Positions 55,563 to 64,000 of a DNA stretch of 64,000 nucleotides are shown here, in pieces. Each line of letters begins with the position of its first letter. Positions within the stretch are counted from its first letter, which is position 1. The notes under the pieces were generated by a model, which was given only the letters and a program-made list of their open reading frames with translations, was not told the DNA's origin and searched no databases. The stretch covers positions 62,001 through 126,000 of the forward strand of contig NZ_FNVG01000009.1 of the NCBI RefSeq assembly GCF_900107935.1, read 5' to 3'. The position numbers and the translations under genes were made by a program. Origin of the DNA: Vibrio hangzhouensis. GTDB lineage: Bacteria; Pseudomonadota; Gammaproteobacteria; Enterobacterales; Vibrionaceae.

Positions 55563-58136
55563 ATGAGCAAGATGAAGCTTGTCGTCGTAGGAAACGGCAT
55601 GGTGGGTCATCGCTATCTCGAAGATCTGGTCGAGAAGGCGGACATGACTCATTATGAAGTGACCGTTTTTTGCGAAGAACCCCGCGTAGCGTATGACCGT
55701 GTACACCTCTCCTCTTATTTTTCACACCATACTGCCGATGAGCTTTCTCTCGTCAAAGAAGGCTTTTACGAAAAACACGGTATCAATGTTCTGATCGGTG
55801 AACGTGCTATCAATATCAACCGTGAAAATAGAATCGTCTACTCTAGTACCGGTCGTGAAATCACTTACGACAAGCTCATCCTCGCCACTGGCTCATTTCC
55901 ATTTGTACCGCCTATCAAAGGCAACGAAAGCAAAGACTGCTTCGTTTACCGCACTATCGAAGATCTTAAAGCTATCGAAGCAACCGCCAAGAAAAGTAAG
56001 AGCGGCGTTGTTATCGGTGGTGGTCTACTAGGTCTTGAAGCCGCTGGTGCACTAAAAGCTCTAGGTGTAGAAACTCACGTCGTCGAGTTCGCACCAAAGC
56101 TCATGGCTGAGCAGCTAGACCAGGCTGGCGGTAACCAGCTTCGTTCAAAAATTGAAAGCATGGGCGTGAACGTTCACACCAGCAAGAACACGCTAGAAAT
56201 CGCTCCTGAAGGCAAAACAGCACGTAACGTGATGCGCTTTGCTGACGGTACTGAGCTGGAAACTGACTTCATCGTGTTCTCTGCAGGTATCCGCCCGCAA
56301 GATAAACTTGCTCGCGAAATGAAGCTAGATATCGCACCTCGTGGCGGTATTGCTATCAACGACTTCTGCCAATCGTCAGATGAGAACATCTACGCAATTG
56401 GTGAGTGTGCGTCATGGAACGAAACGTTCTACGGTCTGGTGGCTCCAGGCTACAAGATGGCGACGGTTGCTGTTGACCACGTTGTAGGTAACGACAGTAA
56501 GTTCGAAGGTGCTGACATGTCTGCGAAGCTTAAGCTTCTGGGCGTGAAAGTGGGCTCCATTGGCGATGCTAATGGCCGCACTCCTGGCTGTAAGAGCTAC
56601 GTTTACCAAAACGAAGAGCAAGAAGTTTACAAGCGTCTCATCGTTTCTGAAGACAACAAAAAGCTTCTTGGTGCAGTCATGGTTGGTGACACTTCTGACT
56701 ACGGCGACCTACTTCAGTTAATGCTGAACGAAATCGACCTGCCAGAGCACCCTGATGCACTTATCCTTCCAGCTCACGCTGGCGCTGAAAAGCCGACACT
56801 TGGTGCAGACTCGCTTCCTGAGTCAGCGGTTATCTGTTCTTGCTTTGACGTAACCAAAGGCAAGATTGCTCAGGCAGTCGCTGAAGGTCACCATACGATT
56901 GGCGACATCAAAGCGGTAACAGGCGCTGGTACTGGCTGTGGTGGTTGTATCCCACTTGTGACTTCTGTTCTTAATGCTGAACTTGCCAAGTCTGGTATTG
57001 AAGTTAAGAACGATGTGTGTGAGCACTTTGCTTACTCTCGTCAAGAGCTGTTCCATCTGGTTCGCATCGGCGAAATCAAGACGTTCGAAGAGCTACTTGA
57101 GAAGCACGGCACTGGCTACGGCTGTGAAGTATGTAAGCCACTTGCAGGCTCTATCCTTGCGTCTTGCTGGGGCGACCACATTCTGAAGCCAGAGTTGGTG
57201 AAGCTGCACGATACCAACGATAACTTCCTGGGTAACATCCAAAAAGACGGTACCTACTCAGTGATTCCGCGTATGGCAGGTGGTGAAGTAACACCTCAAG
57301 CGCTGAAAGTGCTGGCTGAAGTGGCTGCAGAATACAACCTGTACACTAAAGTAACCGGTGCACAGCGCATCGGTCTGTTCGGCGCGCAGAAAGATGACCT
57401 TCCAGCTATTTGGAAGAAGCTAATTGAAGCGGGTTACGAGACTGGTCAAGCGTATGCAAAAGCACTACGCATGGCGAAAACGTGTGTAGGCTCTACCTGG
57501 TGTCGTTACGGCGTTCAAGACTCTGTGGGTCTGGGCTCTCGTATCGAGAACCGTTACAAAGGCATCCGTACTCCTCATAAGATGAAGTTTGGTGTATCTG
57601 GCTGTACTCGTGAGTGTGCGGAAGCACAAGGTAAAGACCTAGGCATCATCGCAACGGATGCTGGCTGGAACATGTACGTGTGTGGTAACGGTGGTATGAA
57701 GCCACGTCACGCAGACCTACTGGCTTCAGACCTCGACGAAGCAACGCTAATCAAATACATCGACCGCTTCATGATGTTCTACATCCGCACGGCTGCGCCA
57801 CTACAACGCACATCAGTATGGATGGAAAACATGGAAGGTGGTGTGGACTACCTACGTGAAGTCATTGTTGACAACAAACTGGGCATTAACGACCAGCTTG
57901 AAGCCGATGTACAACGCCTGGTTGGTGACTACAGCTGTGAGTGGAAGAACACGATCGAAGATAAATCACAGCTTAAACGCTTTGCTCACTTCATCAACAG
58001 TGACCTGCGTGACGACAATGTGGTTTTCGTTCAAGAACGTGAGCAACACCGTCCAGCGACCTTCACTGAGAAGCACCCTGAAGCCATTCAGTCTCAGGGA
58101 AAAGGCGACATCCTACACGTTGAGCTGGAGAAGTAA
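55563..58136 (+). CDS. nirB: NADH-dependent nitrite reductase large subunit NirB
   Basis: 857 residues (E. coli 847). Cytoplasmic enzyme that reduces nitrite to ammonium with NADH. In order: FAD/NAD pyridine-nucleotide oxidoreductase domain (about 1-400, with VVVGNGMVGHRYLEDL and VVIGGGLLGLEAAGAL), two BFD-like [2Fe-2S] regions (CSCFDVTKGKI...GCGGC; GYGCEVCKP), a ferredoxin-like half-domain, and the siroheme/4Fe-4S domain with CVGSTWC and CTRECAEAQ (about 641-690). First gene of nirBDC; codon use is strongly biased. Confidence 0.96.
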   Translation: MSKMKLVVVGNGMVGHRYLEDLVEKADMTHYEVTVFCEEPRVAYDRVHLSSYFSHHTADELSLVKEGFYEKHGINVLIGERAININRENRIVYSSTGREITYDKLILATGSFPFVPPIKGNESKDCFVYRTIEDLKAIEATAKKSKSGVVIGGGLLGLEAAGALKALGVETHVVEFAPKLMAEQLDQAGGNQLRSKIESMGVNVHTSKNTLEIAPEGKTARNVMRFADGTELETDFIVFSAGIRPQDKLAREMKLDIAPRGGIAINDFCQSSDENIYAIGECASWNETFYGLVAPGYKMATVAVDHVVGNDSKFEGADMSAKLKLLGVKVGSIGDANGRTPGCKSYVYQNEEQEVYKRLIVSEDNKKLLGAVMVGDTSDYGDLLQLMLNEIDLPEHPDALILPAHAGAEKPTLGADSLPESAVICSCFDVTKGKIAQAVAEGHHTIGDIKAVTGAGTGCGGCIPLVTSVLNAELAKSGIEVKNDVCEHFAYSRQELFHLVRIGEIKTFEELLEKHGTGYGCEVCKPLAGSILASCWGDHILKPELVKLHDTNDNFLGNIQKDGTYSVIPRMAGGEVTPQALKVLAEVAAEYNLYTKVTGAQRIGLFGAQKDDLPAIWKKLIEAGYETGQAYAKALRMAKTCVGSTWCRYGVQDSVGLGSRIENRYKGIRTPHKMKFGVSGCTRECAEAQGKDLGIIATDAGWNMYVCGNGGMKPRHADLLASDLDEATLIKYIDRFMMFYIRTAAPLQRTSVWMENMEGGVDYLREVIVDNKLGINDQLEADVQRLVGDYSCEWKNTIEDKSQLKRFAHFINSDLRDDNVVFVQEREQHRPATFTEKHPEAIQSQGKGDILHVELEK

Positions 58137-58138
58137 TC

Positions 58139-58462
58139 ATGGCATTTCAAAAAGTATGTGATATCCAAGATATCGTCCCAGGCACAGGCGTTTGTGCATT
58201 GATTGACGGTCAGCAAGTCGCGGTTTTCCGTCCAAGTGCAGCCGAAGAAGTACTGGCCATTAGCAACATGGATCCGTTCTATCAATCTAACGTGCTGTCA
58301 CGTGGTTTGATTGTTGAGCATCAAAGCGAGCTTTGGGTGGCGAGCCCACTTAAGAAGCAGCGCTTTAACCTGACAACAGGCAAGTGTATGGAAGATGAGC
58401 GCTTTAGCGTGAAAGCATACAAAGCTCGCGTCACTAAAGGTGCTGTCGAGATATCGGCTTAA
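58139..58462 (+). CDS. nirD: nitrite reductase small subunit NirD
   Basis: 107-residue Rieske-like small subunit of the NADH nitrite reductase (E. coli 108). It has the fold (KVCDIQDIVPGTGVCALIDGQQVAVFR) without the cysteine/histidine Rieske ligands, as is normal for NirD. Starts two bases after nirB. Confidence 0.94.
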   Translation: MAFQKVCDIQDIVPGTGVCALIDGQQVAVFRPSAAEEVLAISNMDPFYQSNVLSRGLIVEHQSELWVASPLKKQRFNLTTGKCMEDERFSVKAYKARVTKGAVEISA

Positions 58463-58492
58463 CGTCTAATGTGCGCTAAAGAGTGAATAACC

Positions 58493-58557
58493 ATAGGGGT
58501 TGGTTTGGTCCTAGGTCCTAGGTCCTAGGTCCTAGAAACCATGTTTACAACCCCTAT
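58493..58557. repeat. long inverted repeat enclosing four tandem GGTCCTA heptamers (nirD-nirC gap)
   Basis: Outer arms ATAGGGGTTG (58493-58502) and CAACCCCTAT (58548-58557) pair perfectly, and GTTT/AAAC extends the stem inward. The loop holds four exact, head-to-tail copies of GGTCCTA (58507-58534), which create three self-complementary CCTAGG sites. It lies in the 140-base gap between nirD and nirC. Likely an RNA hairpin that adjusts nirC expression; the copy number may vary between strains. Confidence 0.85.
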
Positions 58558-58602
58558 CACTATTCAATCTTAACTTTTAAATACAAACTTTGTTGGAGAG
58601 AC

Positions 58603-59466
58603 ATGATGTCTACTGATTTTAAACCAGCACAATTCGTGCAAACTATGATCGATGTTGGCGAAGCCAAGACGAAAACAAGCACTCGCGACCTGCTACTACG
58701 CGGTACCATGGCGGGCATTATCCTGTCTCTAGCGGTTGTGGTAGCGATCACCACTATCGTTCAAACAGGTATGGGCGTTGTGGGTGCATTGGTGTTCCCG
58801 GTTGGTTTCGTTATTCTAAGTGTGATGGGTTATGACCTGGTTACCGGTGTTTTCGGCCTTGCACCTTTAGCAAAATTTGAAAATCGCCCAGGTATTACTT
58901 GGAGCCGAGTATTCCGCTGCTGGGGTCTGGTTGGTCTTGGTAACCTTATCGGTTCACTCATTGTTGCTTACCTGGTTGCTGTTTCTCTAACAGGTAACTT
59001 CTCTCTAGAGCTAAACGCGGTAGCGAAGAAATTCATCGCGGTTTCTACTGCTCGTAGCCTTGGTTTTGAAAACATGGGCATGGACGGATGGATTACCTGT
59101 TTCGTTCGCGGCATCTTCTGTAACCTAATGGTGTGCCTGGGCGTAATCGGCAACATGACTGCACGCACTGTAGCGGGTCGTGTAGCAATGATGTGGTTCC
59201 CAATCTTCATCTTCTTCGCACTCGTCTTTGAGCACACAGTAGTAAACATGTTCCTATTCCCGCTAGGTATGATTCTAGGTGCGGATTTTGGTATCGCGAC
59301 TTGGTTGAACTTCAACCTTATCCCAACCATCCTGGGTAACATCGTAGGCGGTCTAATCATGACTTGTATCCCGCTTTATTTAACTCACGCTAAGACTGCG
59401 CCTTCAATCTCTGCAGACGTAGAAGAAGCACAAGTGCAAGCTGAGCCAGCACTAAGCGCGAAATAA
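58603..59466 (+). CDS. nirC: formate/nitrite transporter family protein NirC
   Basis: 287-residue FNT-family pentameric channel with six membrane segments. Helix-forming regions include RDLLLRGTMAGIILSLAVVV and NLMVCLGVIGNMTARTVAGRV; the second is the conserved FNT signature area. Nitrite exchange for NirBD is expected from context; formate is the alternative. GGAGAGAC precedes two adjacent ATGs (58603, 58606). Confidence 0.9.
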   Translation: MMSTDFKPAQFVQTMIDVGEAKTKTSTRDLLLRGTMAGIILSLAVVVAITTIVQTGMGVVGALVFPVGFVILSVMGYDLVTGVFGLAPLAKFENRPGITWSRVFRCWGLVGLGNLIGSLIVAYLVAVSLTGNFSLELNAVAKKFIAVSTARSLGFENMGMDGWITCFVRGIFCNLMVCLGVIGNMTARTVAGRVAMMWFPIFIFFALVFEHTVVNMFLFPLGMILGADFGIATWLNFNLIPTILGNIVGGLIMTCIPLYLTHAKTAPSISADVEEAQVQAEPALSAK

Positions 59467-59473
59467 TGTCGAA

Positions 59474-59500
59474 AAGACCTCACCCAAGCGGTGAGGTCTT
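59474..59500 (+). terminator. rho-independent terminator after nirC
   Basis: Perfect stem AAGACCTCACC / GGTGAGGTCTT with CAAGC loop; a short T/A tail follows. Confidence 0.85.
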
Positions 59501-59578
59501 ATGCCCCTTTGGCTATAAAAAGTAGTACTGTCGAGTGTTACTCTTTATACCCAAATTATGATTTGATAGGCGTAGCTT

Positions 59579-60331
59579 ATGACCACCAATCACACATCTT
59601 TAAATGCCGGCTTTGTATCATTAGTCGGTGCGGGGCCGGGAGACCCTGATCTTTTGACAGTGAAAGGATATCGCGTGATTCAGTCTGCTGATGTAGTCGT
59701 TTTCGACAGACTGGTATCCAGAGATATCCTTTCGCTGGCAAAACCCGACGCGGAGATGATCTACGTGGGTAAGAAGCTCGACTATCACTGCGTTCCACAA
59801 GAGCAAATCAACCAAATTTTAGTAGAAAAGGCCAAAGAAGGTCACAAGGTGGTTCGCCTTAAAGGTGGGGATTCGTTTATCTTTGGTCGTGGCGGTGAAG
59901 AACTGGAAACTTTGGCTGAGAACGGCATCAACTTTGAAGTTGTTCCGGGCATTACCGCGGCGGCGGGGGCAACGGCTTATGCGGGTATTCCCCTCACCCA
60001 CCGTGATCATGCACAAAGCGTTCAGTTTATTACAGGGCATGTGCAAAAAGACGGCCGTGAAATCGAATGGGGCTCGCTTGCTCAATCCAACAACACACTT
60101 GTGTTCTATATGGGTTTGAAACAAAGCGGTCGCATTACCGATAAACTCATCACACATGGTCTGAGTGAAGATACACCATGTGCCGTGATTGAAAACGGAA
60201 CTCGCAAAGAACAACGAGTTTTTCAGGGGCCCCTTAATACCTTGCCACAAATGGCTCGCGAAGCGGAAAGTCCAGCGTTGATCGTTGTGGGCAGCGTAAC
60301 CCAACTGCACCACAAACTTAGCTGGTTTTAA
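59579..60331 (+). CDS. cobA: uroporphyrinogen-III C-methyltransferase CobA
   Basis: 250-residue SAM-dependent enzyme that makes precorrin-2, the siroheme precursor required by NirB. Motifs: [17 protein letters not shown] at the N-terminus, [45 protein letters not shown] and FYMG. It lacks the CysG dehydrogenase/ferrochelatase part, so another protein must finish siroheme. It follows nirC after a terminator and probably has its own promoter. Confidence 0.95.
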   Translation: MTTNHTSLNAGFVSLVGAGPGDPDLLTVKGYRVIQSADVVVFDRLVSRDILSLAKPDAEMIYVGKKLDYHCVPQEQINQILVEKAKEGHKVVRLKGGDSFIFGRGGEELETLAENGINFEVVPGITAAAGATAYAGIPLTHRDHAQSVQFITGHVQKDGREIEWGSLAQSNNTLVFYMGLKQSGRITDKLITHGLSEDTPCAVIENGTRKEQRVFQGPLNTLPQMAREAESPALIVVGSVTQLHHKLSWF

Positions 60332-60348
60332 TCCTCATATCACTGCTT

Positions 60349-60378
60349 AACACAGCCAGCTCATATGCTGACTGTGTT
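60349..60378 (+). terminator. hairpin after cobA
   Basis: Stem AACACAG / CTGTGTT, with an inner AGC/GCT pair, 18 bases after the cobA stop. The tail is AT-rich (ATAAATCTTTATT). A plausible but imperfect terminator. Confidence 0.55.
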
Positions 60379-60542
60379 ATAAATCTTTATTCATAAGGTC
60401 TGGCGAGCCTTTTGGCTAAGTGTCTCACTTCTGCTAACGGCCAATATATTTCCCTCGCTTTATTAAATAGCTCTGACATATCCTGACTAAACTTAACTAA
60501 CCTATACACGACTTTCGTGTGCTTCAAAAAGGCAGGTTCGTT

Positions 60543-60809
60543 ATGAGAAAACTCGTTCTAGTACCCATTTGTTGTTTATTACCACTTTCCACAGCTTACG
60601 CTGATCTGACGATTAAAAGCGACCGCATGGAGATCAGCGAAGACTGTCGTCAGATAGAAGGCGACAAAATGACGCTACGTTCCGAAGATTGTGAATCCAG
60701 CGATAAAGGCAAAGATAAGGGCAACGGTGAAAACCGGAGCGTGCATGGCGATAACAACCCCGGGAAAGGACACGACAAGAGCAAGAAAGGCAAAAAGGAC
60801 GATGAATAA
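60543..60809 (+). CDS. small secreted charged protein, hypothetical
   Basis: 88 residues, not recognised. A signal peptide (MRKLVLVPICCLLPLSTAYA) leads into a short region with two similar segments, ISEDCRQIEGD and RSEDCESSDKG, giving two cysteines. A tail made almost wholly of K, D, G, N, H and S follows (KDKGNGENRSVHGDNNPGK...). The ATG at 60543 puts the signal peptide at the N-terminus; a frame starting at 60519 is longer without reason. 38 bases upstream of the DUF4382 lipoprotein gene, probably one operon. Confidence 0.7.
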   Translation: MRKLVLVPICCLLPLSTAYADLTIKSDRMEISEDCRQIEGDKMTLRSEDCESSDKGKDKGNGENRSVHGDNNPGKGHDKSKKGKKDDE

Positions 60810-60847
60810 AACGCTCTTTCGAGCATTTATTTAAGAGGATATTACCA

Positions 60848-61888
60848 ATGAAATATGCAAAATTGACCACTCTTGCAGCACTCACTTCACTAGCGTTAGT
60901 GGGTTGTGGTGGCGATTCTGATTCAGTATCAACAACTCCACTTACTCTGAGTGTGTCTGACGCGCCAGTTGATGGTGCCAAAGAAGTTGTGGTGACCTTT
61001 GGTAAGGTGGCCCTTCTACCTCAAAATGGTAACTCTCCTATCGTGTACGACGTTTATGAAACCGATGAGAACGGCGAACCAATCTTGGACAATAATGGTG
61101 AGCGCATTCCACTAAGTATTAACCTACTAAGTGTTCAAGGAAGCCTTTCTCTACCTCTGATCAAAGACGAAGTCGTGCCTGTAGGCGATTATAAGCTATG
61201 CGTATTTGCTAATGACGGAGATCATCCTTCATATCGCTCTTACGTCGTTGAAGATGAGAATGAAACTGACATTTCCGCTCATCCGGGACTAACCGTGAAG
61301 GGGGACGGTGCCTGTCCGCAAGGCGTAGGCAAAGAGGACTTTGCAGGTGTTCTCTACTTTAACAATGCCTTCGCCGTCAATGCAGACAACAATGATTTTG
61401 TTGTGGAGTTCGACCTAAGACGTGGTCTAAGAGACGACCCGCAAGCGGCAGGAGACTATGTCATCCAGAGAACGTCCGTGAGCATTATCAACACAGTGAC
61501 CACCGGCAACATTGAAGGTACGGTTGCAACTACGACCTTTGATAGCTGTTTCGATGCATCAACTACTCAGGTGGATGGTAAGGAGACCTATGTCCAGGCT
61601 GTTTATCTATATGATGGCAGCGTTGCTCAAGAAAACATGGCACCGATTGGTGGCCCTGATGACGTCAAACCTCTGACATCAGCGGCGGTAAATATGAACC
61701 AAGAGCAGACTGGCTACGAGTTCTCGTTCGGCTTCTTGGAACCTGGAAGTTATAATCTGGGCTACACCTGTACCGCACAACACGACGACGGCGAAGAAGG
61801 CTCTAATCCTGTAGCTGATGGGTTTAGTGTTTATAAGGTTGAAGGCGTGACTGTTGATGTAGGTCAGAATAGTCAGGTTGCGTTTTAA
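60848..61888 (+). CDS. DUF4382 domain lipoprotein
   Basis: 346-residue lipoprotein: signal peptide with lipobox ALVGC, then the DUF4382 domain opening TPLTLSVSDAPVDGAKEVVVTF and covering about residues 35-190. A second all-beta region of about 150 residues follows, with two cysteine pairs. Surface or periplasmic location expected; function unknown. AAGAGGATATTACC precedes the ATG. Confidence 0.85.
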   Translation: MKYAKLTTLAALTSLALVGCGGDSDSVSTTPLTLSVSDAPVDGAKEVVVTFGKVALLPQNGNSPIVYDVYETDENGEPILDNNGERIPLSINLLSVQGSLSLPLIKDEVVPVGDYKLCVFANDGDHPSYRSYVVEDENETDISAHPGLTVKGDGACPQGVGKEDFAGVLYFNNAFAVNADNNDFVVEFDLRRGLRDDPQAAGDYVIQRTSVSIINTVTTGNIEGTVATTTFDSCFDASTTQVDGKETYVQAVYLYDGSVAQENMAPIGGPDDVKPLTSAAVNMNQEQTGYEFSFGFLEPGSYNLGYTCTAQHDDGEEGSNPVADGFSVYKVEGVTVDVGQNSQVAF

Positions 61889-61900
61889 CTAACCCTATGA

Positions 61901-61934
61901 AAAAAGCGGCCAAGATTCCTTTCTTGTGCCGCTT
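61901..61934 (-). terminator. terminator of the tad operon end
   Basis: Stem AAGCGGC-CAAGA / TCTTG-T-GCCGCTT; on the minus strand it is followed by six T. Located after tadD and may also stop the convergent DUF4382 transcript. Confidence 0.85.
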
Positions 61935-61952
61935 GTATCGTCGCGAGTAAGA

Positions 61953-62966
61953 CTAATTACTAGAGACGATGACCTCTTTAGCGCGTACCTCTGCCAAAGC
62001 CCTTTCCAGGTTATCATTAGCCAGTTTATAATAAGAAGCTTTGGCGTCTATGGCCTGCTGGAAGTATGGTATCGCTTTTTCAGGCATTCCCTGTAACATT
62101 AAAAAATAACCGACATTATTCAACGCTTCAGGCTTCTCCAAATGTCTGTCAAACATGTTAAGCGCTTTGTTCTCTTTTCCTTGAGCAAGATAGATTAAAG
62201 CCATATTATTTTGCGCCCTTTCATTGTTAGGCTCTCGTTTAAGCGCTTTCTGAGTATAATTTGAAGCATTGATATAGTCACCAGACATGTAATACGAGTA
62301 CCCCTGATTGATCAAAACTTTTGTAGACCTTGGTTCAGCAGTATAAGACTTATCATAAAATAGTCTTGCGGTCTCATAGTTATGGTCTATATCAGCAAGT
62401 ATGCCTAATCCCATGTATGCGATTGCCGGAGAATCTGAATCGACTTTAAGTTCCTGAACACTATCAATACTCATGTCATTGAAATCGATCGTTGCTTGTG
62501 AACCCATGCGTACTTGATCTGCGTTCACTGAACGCAAAAAATAAGTTTGCCCTTCATCCACTCGTCCTAGTTGTGTGTATAAATTTCCAAGCTGCTGCAA
62601 CGCCATAGGGTTATTAGGGTTTTCATCCACTGACTTTAAGAAAGCACTCTCCGCGAGTTCATTGTTACCTCTAGACAAGTGAATTTGACCAATAGTGTAA
62701 AATGTTTTATCAGCATAAACTGTCGGCTCAAAAGAGAGCGAACGAATATACTCATAGAGAGCCAAGTCAATATTCTTTGCTGCTAATGCGGCATCACCTC
62801 TTTGTAACGCTTCTACCTCTGATACTGGAGGAGGGTCTTGAGTGAGGGTATCAATGGGACGCCCCGAATACAGTGAGGTATCGTACTGCGGTTGATTATT
62901 CGAACTGGAACACGCCTGAATACCAATAAAGCAAAGCACTAATGTAAAAATTCTGAATCCTTTCAT
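61953..62966 (-). CDS. tadD: TPR lipoprotein TadD-like (Tad pilus assembly)
   Basis: 337-residue lipoprotein (signal peptide with lipobox IQAC) followed by several tetratricopeptide repeats, for example NPNNPMALQQLGNLYTQLGR and NNERAQNNMALIYLAQGKEN. In Tad systems such a protein is the pilotin-like partner of the secretin complex. The ATG at 62966 with AAGGGGTG upstream is chosen over a longer frame that overlaps tadC. Last gene of the operon, ten bases after tadC. Confidence 0.88.
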   Translation of the reverse strand: MKGFRIFTLVLCFIGIQACSSSNNQPQYDTSLYSGRPIDTLTQDPPPVSEVEALQRGDAALAAKNIDLALYEYIRSLSFEPTVYADKTFYTIGQIHLSRGNNELAESAFLKSVDENPNNPMALQQLGNLYTQLGRVDEGQTYFLRSVNADQVRMGSQATIDFNDMSIDSVQELKVDSDSPAIAYMGLGILADIDHNYETARLFYDKSYTAEPRSTKVLINQGYSYYMSGDYINASNYTQKALKREPNNERAQNNMALIYLAQGKENKALNMFDRHLEKPEALNNVGYFLMLQGMPEKAIPYFQQAIDAKASYYKLANDNLERALAEVRAKEVIVSSN

Positions 62967-62976
62967 ATTACACCCC

Positions 62977-63909
62977 TTATTCAAATGCTTTCATAATAGT
63001 CAAAATCGCAGGCCCAAGGGCGACAATAAAGAAGCAAGGCCAAATAAACAATATCATTGGAAACATCATCTTGGTGGGTATTTTGGCCGCTATTTCTTCT
63101 GCTGCCTGATTGCGCTTATCGCGATAATCTTCATTGTAGTCCCTTAACGTTGCCGCAAGACTACCACCAATTCGCGACGCGTGAGACAGCATACTAACCA
63201 ACCCATTCAGTTCCTCTAAACCTGTCCTAACCACCATCTCGGAGAAAGCCTGAGGAAGTTCGACCCCAGCCTTTACCTTTATACATATAGTTTCCAGCTC
63301 ATCCGCTAGTTCTGGGTGAGAAATGTACGTTTCACTGGCCACTCGTTTTAGCGCAGCCATGAAACCCAAACCAGACTCAGTACAAACCACCAAAAGATCT
63401 AGCGCGTCAGGAACGCCTCCACGTATTCTACTTTGTCTGGTTTTCACCATTTTCCGGAGAATAAAGTTTGGTAAAAATAATCCAACAAATGCAGAAGCAA
63501 GCATAAGAGTATGTAGTTGCGAGTAACCTGTTAGAGTAAGATATAAAACACCAGCAACAATCAAACCCAAAGCAAAGGACAACAGCTTTAATGTGTAGAA
63601 GTTAGCGACAGCGCTTTTGTTATGGTATCCCGCATGCATTAGTTGATGTCGAATACTCTCTCTTTCCTTTTCATCACCAGGGACGTACAAAGGTGATAGT
63701 GATTCAAGCGTATCTTTGAATTTACTACTTTGAGGGCTTTTATCCAGACTGCTCAGTTCTCCAACTCTTCGGTTAATATCAGATTTCATGCCTACGGCAA
63801 GATAACCTAGAATAAAAACCGACATAGATACTGCAATCAATAACCCAGCAAGAATCAATAAGTCTCGAGATATGTCAAAGCTCTGAAGTTGTAAAAGTAC
63901 AGTATCCAT
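62977..63909 (-). CDS. tadC: type II secretion F-domain protein TadC
   Basis: 310-residue inner-membrane platform protein of the Tad/Flp pilus. Three or four membrane segments; GspF-domain region about 160-290 includes GGVPDALDLLVVCTESGLGF and LSHASRIGGSLAATLRDYNEDYRDKR. The ATG at 63909 follows CGAGGTTTAGT and is one base beyond the tadB stop, so translation is coupled. Confidence 0.93.
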   Translation of the reverse strand: MDTVLLQLQSFDISRDLLILAGLLIAVSMSVFILGYLAVGMKSDINRRVGELSSLDKSPQSSKFKDTLESLSPLYVPGDEKERESIRHQLMHAGYHNKSAVANFYTLKLLSFALGLIVAGVLYLTLTGYSQLHTLMLASAFVGLFLPNFILRKMVKTRQSRIRGGVPDALDLLVVCTESGLGFMAALKRVASETYISHPELADELETICIKVKAGVELPQAFSEMVVRTGLEELNGLVSMLSHASRIGGSLAATLRDYNEDYRDKRNQAAEEIAAKIPTKMMFPMILFIWPCFFIVALGPAILTIMKAFE

Positions 63910-63910
63910 A

Positions 63911-64000
63911 CTAAACCTCGATATTGATAATTTTCCGTATCCAGAAGGCACCTAACATTAGGCTAAACATTCCAAAAGCGATAATCTTCATTCCCCTAGG
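63911..64000 (-). CDS. tadB: TadB C-terminus (partial)
   Basis: The last 29 codons of a protein read in from the right edge: PRGMKIIAFGMFSLMLGAFW then IRKIINIEV and stop. This is the usual C-terminal membrane helix and tail of TadB, the partner of TadC. The operon position directly before tadC supports it. Confidence 0.8.
   Translation of the reverse strand, partial: PRGMKIIAFGMFSLMLGAFWIRKIINIEV

Overview
The window reads as a chromosomal segment of a marine gammaproteobacterium, most likely a Vibrio (Vibrionaceae). This rests on recognisable Vibrio-type proteins: RelV alarmone synthetase, a DUF3802 protein, a CPXCG small protein, EmrD, PpsR/PpsA, PheST and IHF-alpha. The gene set is that of a fermenting, nitrite-respiring facultative anaerobe. 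Coding density is high and I found no rRNA, tRNA, CRISPR array, insertion sequence or phage.

Layout. (1) 1-9.3 kb: mixed housekeeping genes: the 5' part of queE (cut by the window edge), yidA, yegS, nagK, a DTW-domain tRNA modification enzyme, a sterol-desaturase-like hydroxylase, a chemoreceptor, an NlpC/P60 lipoprotein, a DUF3802 protein and a fructosamine-kinase-like protein. (2) 9.3-19.4 kb: an almost entirely minus-strand run of small accessory enzymes. It has five complete GNAT acetyltransferases, one fused to a HAD hydrolase, plus a sixth surviving only as a C-terminal fragment. Also here are a GFA protein, ArgO-like exporter, ArfB, AhpD-like protein, MscS channel, ASCH and ABM proteins, and an aminoglycoside-phosphotransferase-like kinase. 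(3) 19.8-30.4 kb: the periplasmic ammonifying nitrite reductase system, with nrfA facing nrfBCD and nrfEF, and a detached nrfG-like TPR gene at 29.8 kb. Between nrfA and nrfG sit a small outer-membrane-type protein, fpr, and an unusual two-gene unit: a ferritin-like diiron protein translationally coupled to a FabH-like ketosynthase. (4) 30.5-46.3 kb: ppsR/ppsA, tpm, relV, ihfA, pheST with a possible attenuator, a methyltransferase, two more GNATs, a Kef-type K+ efflux pair, a MATE pump and hpf. (5) 46.5-55.1 kb: emrD, a membrane diguanylate cyclase with tandem solute-binding domains, a second chemoreceptor with odd topology, a DUF3124 protein, an orphan TRAP binding protein and a LysE/RhtB exporter. 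(6) 55.1-60.3 kb: the cytoplasmic NADH nitrite reductase operon nirB-nirD-nirC with cobA for siroheme. (7) 60.5-64 kb: a small secreted protein with a DUF4382 lipoprotein, then the end of a Tad pilus operon (tadB-C-D) running off the right edge.

How they work together. Two nitrite-to-ammonia routes are present: periplasmic NrfA fed from quinol through NrfBCD, with dedicated heme lyases NrfEFG, and cytoplasmic NirBD using NADH, with NirC for transport and CobA for the siroheme precursor. The same 15-base core, with NarL/NarP-like half-sites, lies upstream of both nrfA and nirB. The nrfA-nrfB intergenic region also carries CRP-like and Fur-like palindromes, and nirB has a good FNR box, which suggests joint control by nitrite/nitrate, oxygen, carbon and iron.

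The least explained items are the diiron/ketosynthase pair (28.0-29.8 kb), the GNAT-HAD fusion, the four-copy heptamer inside a long inverted repeat between nirD and nirC, and the signal-peptide-like N-terminus of RelV.
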